Assembly (NCBI GenBank): GCA_903944755.1
Contig: CAJATB010000058.1
Location: forward strand, 1 to 20,219
Source: an uncultured Bacteroidota bacterium
Lineage (GTDB): Bacteria > Bacteroidota > Bacteroidia > Chitinophagales > Chitinophagaceae
Reading direction: 5' to 3'
Length of the DNA stretch: 20,219 bases
A program made the position numbers and the translations under genes. Below, piece after piece: positions 9,469 to 16,684 of this stretch (the stretch's first letter is position 1; each line of letters opens with the position of its first letter). The notes under the pieces were generated by a model that did not search any database, had not been told where the DNA came from, and worked only from the letters and a program-made list of their open reading frames with translations.

Positions 9469-9786
9469 ATGGCATTAGAATTTACAGATGCGAATTTTCA
9501 GAAAGACGTAATGGAAAGCGACAAGCTTACTGTGATTGATTTTTGGGCTGAATGGTGCGGGCCATGTCGTGCAATTGGGCCAGTTATTGAAGAATTAGCC
9601 GTTCAATACGAAGGCAAAGTGAATATTGGAAAAGTGAATGTGGATGTGAACCCAGCATTGAGTATGAACTTTGGTATTACTTCCATTCCTGCTATCCTTT
9701 TTGTAAAAGGTGGTGAGGTGGTAGATAAACAAATTGGTGCTGTGCCTAAGGCCGTATTAGACAAGAAAATTCAGTCTCATTTATAA
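9469..9786 (+). CDS. trxA: Thioredoxin
   Basis: A 105-residue classical thioredoxin, cytoplasmic because no signal peptide is present. The redox site is WCGPC with cysteines 30 and 33, the buried aspartate-type residue is in VIDFWAEW, and the cis-proline is P74 in SIPA. Length and motif order match the family throughout. It transfers electrons from thioredoxin reductase to targets such as ribonucleotide reductase and methionine sulfoxide reductases; the MsrA encoded here is exported and would need a separate electron relay across the membrane. A strong intrinsic terminator follows 43 bases after the stop codon. Confidence 0.97.
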   Translation: MALEFTDANFQKDVMESDKLTVIDFWAEWCGPCRAIGPVIEELAVQYEGKVNIGKVNVDVNPALSMNFGITSIPAILFVKGGEVVDKQIGAVPKAVLDKKIQSHL

Positions 9787-9829
9787 TTAATCAGCCAAAC
9801 TGATTTACTAGAAACAAGATTCTAAAGAG

Positions 9830-9853
9830 TCCCGCAACTTTGCGGGATTTTTT
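9830..9853 (+). terminator. Intrinsic terminator after trxA
   Basis: A perfect 7-bp GC-rich stem, TCCCGCA/TGCGGGA, closes a 4-base loop (ACTT) and is followed directly by six T. It lies 43 bases after the trxA stop and ends 62 bases before the nucleoside transporter ATG, so it separates the two transcripts. Confidence 0.9.
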
Positions 9854-9915
9854 ATGCCCTAAAATGGCTTAATTCAATCGAAATTTTTATATCTTTCTAC
9901 CTTAATTCTAACCCC

Positions 9916-11178
9916 ATGGCACGATTTCAAGGCATAATAGGTATTTTAATAATATTAATGATTGCTTATATTTTCTCTAATAATAAAAAAAGAATCAATT
10001 ACCGATTAGTTGTAAGTGGATTAATAATGCAAACAACTATTGGTATTTTAATATTAAAGATCCCTGTAGTTACCAGTTTTTTCCAATTTTTAGGAAGAGG
10101 AATGGGTAAAATTGAAGAATTTGCACGTCAAGGTGCCGCATTCGTTTATGGCGGAATTGCTGCAACTACACCAGCTGGTGTTACTGACTTTACAAATGGT
10201 GGTTTTATTTTTGCCTTTAATGTAACTGCAACTATTATTCTTGTTTGTGTATTGGTAGCACTTTTTTATCATTTTGGTATAATGCAAAGAATAGTTGCAT
10301 TTATTGCCAAAGCGATGAACTTTATAATGCGTGTTAGTGGCGCAGAAGCACTAAGTAATGTAGCAAGTGCCTTTGTAGGACAGGTTGAAGCTCAAGTAAT
10401 GATTCGTCCCTATTTACCTACCATGACTAAAAGTGAACTATTGGCAAGTATGAGTGGTAGCTTGGCATGTATCGCTGGCGGTATTTTAATAGTGTATGCA
10501 AATATGGGAGCACAAGCAGGTATGGACTTGGCACCTAAGCTAATTACGGCAAGTTTGATGGCGGCTCCAGGAGCTTTAGTGATAGCAAAAATAATTTTCC
10601 CTGAAACAGAAGTTTCACAAACTATGGGCAAAGTTACTCTAGAAGTAAAAAGTCAATATAGTAATACCATTGATGCTATTACGCATGGCGCAGGAGAAGG
10701 TTTTAAAATTGCCATGAATGTAATTGCCATGTTAATAGGATTTATAGCCTTAATTGCATTAATAGATTGGAGTTTGTTCAAAATTGGACATTTATTTAGT
10801 GCAGATTTAAACTTGAGTTTGAACTATATTTTTGGTAAACTATTTTATCCAATGGCATGGGCAATGGGTATACCGAATGTTGACATACAAAACGCAGCTA
10901 CCCTTTTAGGACAAAAATTAACCATTAATGAGTTTGTAGCATTCAAAAGCTTAACTAGTAATACCGTTCCAATTTTAACTGAAAAAGGATTGTTTATTGT
11001 AAGTATCGCCATTTGTGGATTTGCTAACTTTAGCAGTGTAGGGATGTTAATTGGAGGTATTGGAGAATTAGTGCCTAGCCGTCGCAAGGACTTGGCAGAA
11101 CTTGGCCTTAAAGCATTACTATGTGGCACTTTAGCTTCTTATTTGTCAGCTAGTATAGCAGGTATTTTAGTAGGCTAA
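9916..11178 (+). CDS. Concentrative nucleoside transporter (CNT family)
   Basis: A 420-residue, strongly hydrophobic inner-membrane protein with about 8-10 predicted membrane segments. It belongs to the CNT (NupC/human CNT) family of cation-coupled nucleoside symporters. The family signature near the substrate site appears as GQVEAQVMIRPYL at 155-167, where most members have GQTEAP. The C-terminal signature CGFANFSSVGM is intact at 367-377 and is followed by the GGIGELVPSRR loop. Members in related bacteria share MTKSE after the first motif, which is present here. TATCTTTC at 9890-9897, one base off the -7 consensus and 18 bases before the ATG, may be its promoter. The T-to-V and P-to-Q changes could alter substrate range. 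The exact nucleoside and the coupling ion cannot be assigned from sequence alone. Confidence 0.9.
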   Translation: MARFQGIIGILIILMIAYIFSNNKKRINYRLVVSGLIMQTTIGILILKIPVVTSFFQFLGRGMGKIEEFARQGAAFVYGGIAATTPAGVTDFTNGGFIFAFNVTATIILVCVLVALFYHFGIMQRIVAFIAKAMNFIMRVSGAEALSNVASAFVGQVEAQVMIRPYLPTMTKSELLASMSGSLACIAGGILIVYANMGAQAGMDLAPKLITASLMAAPGALVIAKIIFPETEVSQTMGKVTLEVKSQYSNTIDAITHGAGEGFKIAMNVIAMLIGFIALIALIDWSLFKIGHLFSADLNLSLNYIFGKLFYPMAWAMGIPNVDIQNAATLLGQKLTINEFVAFKSLTSNTVPILTEKGLFIVSIAICGFANFSSVGMLIGGIGELVPSRRKDLAELGLKALLCGTLASYLSASIAGILVG

Positions 11179-11237
11179 TTTTCAATTTTTATGACGAGTA
11201 TTAGGTGTTTATACCTATGCCCTATTTGTATATTTCG

Positions 11238-11245
11238 TAACTTTG
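11238..11245 (+). promoter_or_regulatory. Putative -7 promoter element for mqnE, decides the start codon
   Basis: TAACTTTG matches TAnnTTTG exactly. An upstream TTG start at 11243 would lie inside this element, so translation should begin at the ATG at 11270, 24 bases downstream. No TTG is at the standard -33 spacing. Confidence 0.55.
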
Positions 11246-11269
11246 CACTATTCCACAAATAGCAAAGAA

Positions 11270-12430
11270 ATGAGTACAAAGAATATACAAGTTATTATAG
11301 ATGCAGAACAAGATAATCAACTAAAAAAAATAGGCACTAAAGTTATTCATAACGAACGAATTTTATTTGACGAAGGTGTTTATTTATTTGAAAAAGCGTC
11401 CCTCCCTTATGTTGGCGCTCTAGCCAATTGGAAGCGCGAATCATTACATGGCGACAAAACCTATTTCAATAAAAATTTCCATATTGAACCTACCAATGTT
11501 TGTGTTTTCTCGTGCAAATTCTGTTCTTATTCAAAATTATATGCCCATAAAGAAGAAGGTTGGGAATTGACTATTGACCAAATGTTAGATATCGTAAAAT
11601 CATACGACGGCAAGCCAGTGACGGAAGTGCATATAGTTGGAGGTGTGCATCCTAAATTAACTTTAGCATTTTTCTTGGAATTAATGCGTGCTATAAAAGC
11701 GCATCGTCCCGAATTACATATAAAAGCTTTTACGCCTGTTGAATTGGATTATATGTTTAGAAAAGCAAAAGTAAGCGTAGCTGAAGGAATGCGATTAGCG
11801 CACGAAGCTGGTTTAGATTCTTTGCCTGGTGGCGGCGCTGAAATATTTCACCCAGAAATTAGAACAAAAATTTGTGAAGATAAAGCTACTGCTGACGAGT
11901 GGTTATTAATTCATAAAACAGCACACGAATTAGGTATGCATAGTAATGCTACTTTATTATACGGTCATATAGAAGCATACAAACACCGAATTGACCATAT
12001 GGAACGTTTACGCCAATTGCAAGACGAGACAAAAGGATTTAATACATTCATTCCTCTGAAATTTAGAAATGATGGAAACGAAATGAGCTATATTGAAGAG
12101 TCTACCTTAGCGAACGATTTGAAAATGTATGCAATTTCCAGGATCTATATGGACAACTTCCCTCATGTTAAAGCCTATTGGCCAATGCTAGGACGTGATA
12201 CTGCCCAATTAACATTAAGCTATGGTGTAAACGACATTGATGGCACAATTGACGATACTACTAAAATATATTCTATGGCAGGCAGTGAAGAACAAACTCC
12301 TGCAATGAGTACGGAGGATTTAGTACGTTTAATAAAACAAGGACGCAGACAACCCATTGAAAGAGGCACTTTATATAATGTTATTCAAGACTATTCGAAT
12401 TACGAATTTGCAGAAAATGAGGCATCTTAA
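11270..12430 (+). CDS. mqnE: Aminofutalosine synthase MqnE (radical SAM)
   Basis: A 386-residue radical SAM enzyme of the futalosine route to menaquinone. MqnE joins an enolpyruvyl-benzoate ether to adenosine derived from SAM, giving aminofutalosine. The 4Fe-4S cluster motif CVFSCKFC (CxxxCxxC) has cysteines at 78, 82 and 85. Further family segments are EVHIVGGVHP, PGGGAEIF at 186-193, and NDIDGT followed by YSMAG near the end, which favour MqnE over its paralogue MqnC. No membrane segment or signal is seen. The start at 11270 is chosen because the alternative TTG lies within the probable promoter. No other mqn gene is in the window, so the pathway genes are scattered. The gene faces sdaA with an 86-bp convergent gap. 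Confidence 0.9.
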   Translation: MSTKNIQVIIDAEQDNQLKKIGTKVIHNERILFDEGVYLFEKASLPYVGALANWKRESLHGDKTYFNKNFHIEPTNVCVFSCKFCSYSKLYAHKEEGWELTIDQMLDIVKSYDGKPVTEVHIVGGVHPKLTLAFFLELMRAIKAHRPELHIKAFTPVELDYMFRKAKVSVAEGMRLAHEAGLDSLPGGGAEIFHPEIRTKICEDKATADEWLLIHKTAHELGMHSNATLLYGHIEAYKHRIDHMERLRQLQDETKGFNTFIPLKFRNDGNEMSYIEESTLANDLKMYAISRIYMDNFPHVKAYWPMLGRDTAQLTLSYGVNDIDGTIDDTTKIYSMAGSEEQTPAMSTEDLVRLIKQGRRQPIERGTLYNVIQDYSNYEFAENEAS

Positions 12431-12516
12431 AACACAGTTAAGGAATTCATTTAACCAATAATGTTAGCATTAGCAGAAAAAATTTATATTAATTGAAACA
12501 TTATTATAAGGTACCA

Positions 12517-13974
12517 CTAACATTCTGCAAGTGCAATTGGTATTTGAATAGCTAATCCGCCATCGGCTGTTTCTTTGTACTTAACACTCATATCTAACGC
12601 GGTATTCCACATGGTATTAATCACTTTATCTAAACTCACCAATGCGAAATCGGGTTTGCTTTGTAATGCAAGCTGAGCTGCAGTGATGGCTTTAATTGCC
12701 CCCATGGTGTTTCTTTCAATACAAGGTATTTGAACTAACCCTCCAACAGGGTCACAGGTTAATCCTAAATGATGTTCCATTGCTATTTCAGCCGCCATTA
12801 AACTTTGTTTTTGATTGCCCCCTAGTAATTCAGTTAATGCAGCAGCAGCCATTGCCGAGGAAACTCCAATTTCAGCTTGACAACCGCCCATTGCTGCAGA
12901 AATGGTTGCACCGTATTTAAATAAAGTACCCACGGCACTTGCAGTTAATAAAAAACGTCGAATAGCATCGGGATTGTTTTTATCACAAAATAAAATTGCA
13001 TAAAAAAGCACAGCTGGTATGACGCCCGCGGCACCATTAGTAGGCGCAGTAACTACCCTACCGAATGAAGCGTTTTCTTCATTAACGGCTAATGCAAAAC
13101 AACTTACCCAATCAAGAATATATTTAAAATCGGTTCCTCCTTTTTTTATCAAATCCTTCCATTGTTCAATATTTTCGTAAGTAGCTCCTTTCAGTAATTG
13201 CTTATTTAAATCAAAGGCACGTCTTCTTACTTGTAACCCTCCTGGCAATATACCTTCTGTATGGCATCCATTAAAAACACAATCTTGCATTACATTCCAA
13301 ATTGAAGCTAACTGGGTATCTAATTCAATTTCCGATAATAACGTTTTTTCGTTTTCTTTTACAATCTCACTAATAGGCAACCCAGTTTTTATACACCAAT
13401 GTAATAATTCTGCTGTAGTTGTAAAATTAAAAGGAACATCAATTTGTATTAGGTTCAATGCATGTTTACTATTCAGCTTCTCATATTCAAATAGGTCGGC
13501 TTCCGATTCTACAAAACCACCACCTATAGAATAATAAGTAAATGTTTTTGCTTTTTCTGCTAAATGAATAACAAATTGTAAGGCATTAGGATGATGTGGT
13601 AATAGTTTGTCTTTTAAAAAAAGTATATCCTGTTCGTAGTTAAATGGAATCAATTTTTTACCCCCTATCAATAATTCTTTTGTTGATTTAATAGCATTTA
13701 CTTTTGGGATAAGTAATTTAGTGTCAATTGTAATGGGGTCTTCCCCTAATAAACCCATAAGCACAGCCATATCGGTGCCATGTCCCTTACCTGTCTTTGC
13801 AAGTGAACCATATAGTAAAACTTGAATAGCTTGAATTTCATCTATTGTCCCATTGGCAATAAAAGGCTCCATACACATTTGTGCAGCCCTCCATGGCCCT
13901 AGTGTATGTGAACTTGAAGGTCCAACTGCAACCTTAAACATTTCAAAAACTGAAATAAATTTTTCTGCATTCAT
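12517..13974 (-). CDS. sdaA: L-serine ammonia-lyase (dehydratase), iron-sulfur type, single chain
   Basis: This 485-residue enzyme converts L-serine to pyruvate and ammonia with a 4Fe-4S cluster. The N-terminal beta domain (about 1-160) starts ISVFEMFKVAVGPSSSHTLG, as in the family, and the C-terminal alpha domain (about 185-485) holds the cluster ligands. These are C365 (GGCQAEIG), C407 (TCDPVGG) and C418 (QIPCIERN), with spacings of 42 and 11 that match those I recall for the Legionella enzyme. The last residue is a cysteine (C485), as expected for tail-in-mouth coordination of the fourth iron. I chose the ATG at 13974; a TTG at 13980 would add two residues. The start codon lies inside a 16-bp inverted repeat shared with the divergent hydrolase gene. 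Confidence 0.95.
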   Translation of the reverse strand: MNAEKFISVFEMFKVAVGPSSSHTLGPWRAAQMCMEPFIANGTIDEIQAIQVLLYGSLAKTGKGHGTDMAVLMGLLGEDPITIDTKLLIPKVNAIKSTKELLIGGKKLIPFNYEQDILFLKDKLLPHHPNALQFVIHLAEKAKTFTYYSIGGGFVESEADLFEYEKLNSKHALNLIQIDVPFNFTTTAELLHWCIKTGLPISEIVKENEKTLLSEIELDTQLASIWNVMQDCVFNGCHTEGILPGGLQVRRRAFDLNKQLLKGATYENIEQWKDLIKKGGTDFKYILDWVSCFALAVNEENASFGRVVTAPTNGAAGVIPAVLFYAILFCDKNNPDAIRRFLLTASAVGTLFKYGATISAAMGGCQAEIGVSSAMAAAALTELLGGNQKQSLMAAEIAMEHHLGLTCDPVGGLVQIPCIERNTMGAIKAITAAQLALQSKPDFALVSLDKVINTMWNTALDMSVKYKETADGGLAIQIPIALAEC

Positions 13975-13977
13975 ACT

Positions 13978-13985
13978 CAAATGTA
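13978..13985 (-). promoter_or_regulatory. Putative -7 element for sdaA
   Basis: Reads TACATTTG on the minus strand, an exact TAnnTTTG match, three bases before the sdaA ATG. If used, transcription would start at or within a few bases of the start codon, giving a leaderless or nearly leaderless mRNA. A -33 TTG is missing. Confidence 0.4.
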
Positions 13986-13998
13986 GGCTAGTTTTTGA

Positions 13999-14006
13999 TA
14001 CATTTG
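13999..14006 (+). promoter_or_regulatory. Putative -7 element for the serine hydrolase gene
   Basis: Reads TACATTTG, the mirror image of the sdaA element, three bases before the ATG at 14010. The same reservation applies: no -33 TTG at the usual spacing. Confidence 0.4.
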
Positions 14007-14009
14007 AGT

Positions 14010-15242
14010 ATGAAATTTACTATTTCCTTATTGTTATGTTTTATACTAATTCATTCGAATGGGCAGCATACTGACAAATTGCTTCTTGATTTAATGTTGC
14101 AACAACCTGAACAGTTTGAAAAAATTACTAGCCAACCAAATAAGTACCGTGTACAAATAATATACACACAAATTATCCGGGATAATAAAAACATTCCTCA
14201 TTTTAAAGAACACCATTACCGCTTAAACCCTATTGAATACTTTTACCCAGCGAGTACTGTAAAAATGCCACTTGCAATTCTAGCATTAGAAAAAATTAAT
14301 AATTTAAAAATAAATGGTTTAACAAAGTATACCATGATGACTTATGATAGTGTTACAGGTAGGCAAGAAACAATATTTAATAACCCATACTCAATAGATG
14401 GTAAACAAACAATCGCCCAAGCTATTAAGGAAATATTTTTAGTAAGTGACAATAATGCAGCCAACAGGTTATTTGAATTTATAGGGCAAGAACAAATTCA
14501 CTCAGGTTTAGCTACAAAAGGATATACAAATGCTTTTATTAGGAACCGACTTGAAATAAGCCGAAAGGGAGATGAAAACAGACAAACACAAGCGATTAAT
14601 TTTTATGATGACGCGGGTAAACTAGTTTATCAACAAACCCCGTTATTTAATAAACAACCCTTACCAAATTACAATGTTTTTATTGGCAATGGCTATTTAG
14701 ACAACAATGATTCATTAATTAATGCACCATTAAACTTTTCAGAAAAAAATAGAATTTACTTAAGTGACTTACATCAAATTTTACGCTCGGTACTATTTCC
14801 TGACCAAACTCCAGCAAAGCACCGTTTTAATTTAACAAATGATGACCGTAAATTTTTACTAAAATGGATGAGTACTTCACCTACTGCATCAACTTATCCA
14901 ACTTATGACACAAGTTATTACTATGCTAATATTACCAAGTTTTTATTAGCTGGTGCAAATAGGACGCCTTTGCCAACCGATATTACTATTTATAATAAGG
15001 CCGGCGATGCTTATGGTTTTTTGTTAGATAACGCCTATATCATAGACAAAAAGAACAAGATTGAATTTTTAGTGAGTGCTGTAATTTATTGTAATGAAGA
15101 TGGTATCTTAAATGACAACAAATACGACTATGAAACAGTGGGCCTTCCTTTTATGAAAAACCTTGGGCAGCTATTATACAACTTTGAACTAAAACGAAAA
15201 AAGGCTATTTTACCCAACTTTGACAACCTACTTACTGAATAA
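14010..15242 (+). CDS. Secreted beta-lactamase-fold serine hydrolase (class A-like)
   Basis: A 410-residue exported protein with a signal peptide (about 1-18, ending near HSNGQ). It has the three motifs of the penicillin-binding/class A beta-lactamase fold: SxxK as STVK at 82-85 with the nucleophile S82, SDN at 146-148, and KAG at 330-332 in the place of KTG. I do not see the ExxLN omega-loop motif that carries the deacylating glutamate of true class A beta-lactamases, and the protein is over 100 residues longer than those enzymes (about 290). A peptidoglycan-related peptidase, a hydrolase or a non-enzymatic relative is therefore as likely as an antibiotic-resistance enzyme. The ATG at 14010 is needed for the signal peptide; a TTG at 13995 would add charged and polar residues ahead of it. 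It is transcribed divergently from sdaA. Confidence 0.85.
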   Translation: MKFTISLLLCFILIHSNGQHTDKLLLDLMLQQPEQFEKITSQPNKYRVQIIYTQIIRDNKNIPHFKEHHYRLNPIEYFYPASTVKMPLAILALEKINNLKINGLTKYTMMTYDSVTGRQETIFNNPYSIDGKQTIAQAIKEIFLVSDNNAANRLFEFIGQEQIHSGLATKGYTNAFIRNRLEISRKGDENRQTQAINFYDDAGKLVYQQTPLFNKQPLPNYNVFIGNGYLDNNDSLINAPLNFSEKNRIYLSDLHQILRSVLFPDQTPAKHRFNLTNDDRKFLLKWMSTSPTASTYPTYDTSYYYANITKFLLAGANRTPLPTDITIYNKAGDAYGFLLDNAYIIDKKNKIEFLVSAVIYCNEDGILNDNKYDYETVGLPFMKNLGQLLYNFELKRKKAILPNFDNLLTE

Positions 15243-15382
15243 GCAGTTTTGGCAAATATAATGAGGTCAGTACTTACCGAGGATATTAACAAATACTGCA
15301 TAATTTTATACATAGTAAATCCTAAAACTTACAGCTGTTTGCCAATAATTAGCGAAATTTACAGTATCAAATTATAAAGCAA

Positions 15383-16573
15383 ATGATACTATCTTCTTTA
15401 CTAAACAGATTCAGCGAGCCAGAAACCTTAAAAATGGCAAAATTAGGACGTGAGCTAAGAGCAAGCGGAGTGGATGTAATTGACCTAAGTTTGGGCGAAC
15501 CCGACTTCGATACCCCACAACATATTAAGGATGCTGCAATAAAAGCTATTAACGATAACTGGAGTCACTACACACCAGTAGCAGGATTCGCCGATTTAAG
15601 AGAAGCAGTTTGTACAAAATTAAAACGCGACAATAACTTAGACTATAAACCTGAAAATATAATTACTTCAACAGGTGCAAAACAAAGTTTAGCAAATGCA
15701 ATTTTAGCATTAGTAGACGAAGACGATGAAGTAATTATTCCAACTCCTTACTGGGTAACTTATTCTGAACTAGTAAAAATTGCCCGAGGCAAAGTAGTCG
15801 AAATAAGAAGTACTGTTGAGGAGAAATTTAAAGTAAGTCCAGCACAAGTGGAAGCTGCTATTACACCAAGAACAAAAGTATTTATGTTCTCTTCTCCTTG
15901 TAATCCTTCAGGAGCTGTTTACAGTAAAGATGAATTAGAAGCATTAGCGAATTTGTTTAAAAAATATCCTGGTATAACTATTTTATCAGATGAAATTTAT
16001 GAGTATATCAATTTTGAAGGCAAGCACGAAAGTATTGCCCAATTCACCGATATTAAAGATCAAGTAGTAGTGATTAATGGTTTGAGTAAAGGTTTCGCAA
16101 TGACAGGCTGGCGCTTAGGATATACCGCTTCAAATGTTGACATTGCAAAGGCAATGGAAAAATTACAAGGTCAGTTTACTTCAGGAACTTGTTCAATTAC
16201 TCAAAAAGCTGCAGTAGCTGCTTTAGTTGGCGACTTAAAGCCATCTATTGCAATGACTGAGGAATTTACACGTCGTCGCACTAAAACATTAGAATTAGTG
16301 AATGCTATGCCAGGTTTTAAATGCTTTGCTCCAGAAGGTGCATTTTACGTATTTCCTGATGTTAGTAGTTACTATGGTAAATCAGATGGTACACAAACCA
16401 TTGCAAATGCAGCTGATTTTAGCATGTACTTGTTAAACACTGCTCACGTTTCTTCAGTAATGGGTGACGCGTTCGGCGAACCAAATTGTGTTCGTTTTTC
16501 ATTTGCAAATAACATGTCAAATATTGAAAAAGCGTGGGCAAGAATTAGAGAAGCATTGGCTAAACTTCAATAG
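15383..16573 (+). CDS. Pyridoxal phosphate-dependent aminotransferase, class I (aspartate aminotransferase-like)
   Basis: A 396-residue fold-type I aminotransferase of the thermophile-type AspC subgroup, cytoplasmic. PLP contacts are visible: N174 in SPCNPSG, D203 and Y206 in LSDEIYEYI, the Schiff-base lysine K236 in NGLSKGFAMTGWR, and the carboxylate-binding R371 in CVRFSFA. GAKQSLANA at 98-106 fits the phosphate-binding region. The usual product is interconversion of aspartate and 2-oxoglutarate with oxaloacetate and glutamate, but close relatives also use prephenate or aromatic substrates, so the substrate is not certain. The 140 bases before the gene hold no exact TAnnTTTG. A strong terminator lies 65 bases after the stop codon. 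Confidence 0.93.
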   Translation: MILSSLLNRFSEPETLKMAKLGRELRASGVDVIDLSLGEPDFDTPQHIKDAAIKAINDNWSHYTPVAGFADLREAVCTKLKRDNNLDYKPENIITSTGAKQSLANAILALVDEDDEVIIPTPYWVTYSELVKIARGKVVEIRSTVEEKFKVSPAQVEAAITPRTKVFMFSSPCNPSGAVYSKDELEALANLFKKYPGITILSDEIYEYINFEGKHESIAQFTDIKDQVVVINGLSKGFAMTGWRLGYTASNVDIAKAMEKLQGQFTSGTCSITQKAAVAALVGDLKPSIAMTEEFTRRRTKTLELVNAMPGFKCFAPEGAFYVFPDVSSYYGKSDGTQTIANAADFSMYLLNTAHVSSVMGDAFGEPNCVRFSFANNMSNIEKAWARIREALAKLQ

Positions 16574-16638
16574 TCCATTCTTTTTTTAAAATATAGCCCA
16601 TTAATAATAAGGTCTGTTCCTTTAAATTAATTAATTTT

Positions 16639-16670
16639 AGAAGCGTTAAATCATTAACGCTTCTTTTTTT
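16639..16670 (+). terminator. Intrinsic terminator after the aminotransferase gene
   Basis: An 11-bp perfect stem AGAAGCGTTAA/TTAACGCTTCT closes a 4-base loop (ATCA) and is followed by a T-run. It ends only 14 bases before the ATG of the methyltransferase gene, leaving little space for a separate promoter. Confidence 0.9.
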
Positions 16671-16684
16671 ATAGATACAGTTAT

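Larger units (their letters stand above)
13970..14014. repeat. Perfect 16-bp inverted repeat spanning both divergent start codons
   Basis: The left arm TTCATACTCAAATGTA (13970-13985) is the exact reverse complement of the right arm TACATTTGAGTATGAA (13999-14014); the spacer is 13 bases. Read outward, each arm is TACATTTG, AGT, ATG, AA. TACATTTG matches the Bacteroidota -7 element TAnnTTTG, and the ATGs are the start codons of sdaA (13974, minus) and the serine hydrolase (14010, plus). Only 35 bases separate the two start codons. No TTG is present at the -33 position for either direction. The repeat itself is certain; its function is inferred. Confidence 0.9.

Noticed and set aside
12457..12505. 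9-bp inverted repeat AATAATGTT/AACATTATT between the convergent mqnE and sdaA genes.
   Set aside because: The arms are AT-only except one pair, the loop is 31 bases and no T-run follows in either direction, so I do not call it a terminator.
15249..15345. 8-bp inverted repeat TTGGCAAA/TTTGCCAA in the gap before the aminotransferase gene.
   Set aside because: Arms are about 80 bases apart, do not extend, and an 8-bp match at that distance is expected by chance.
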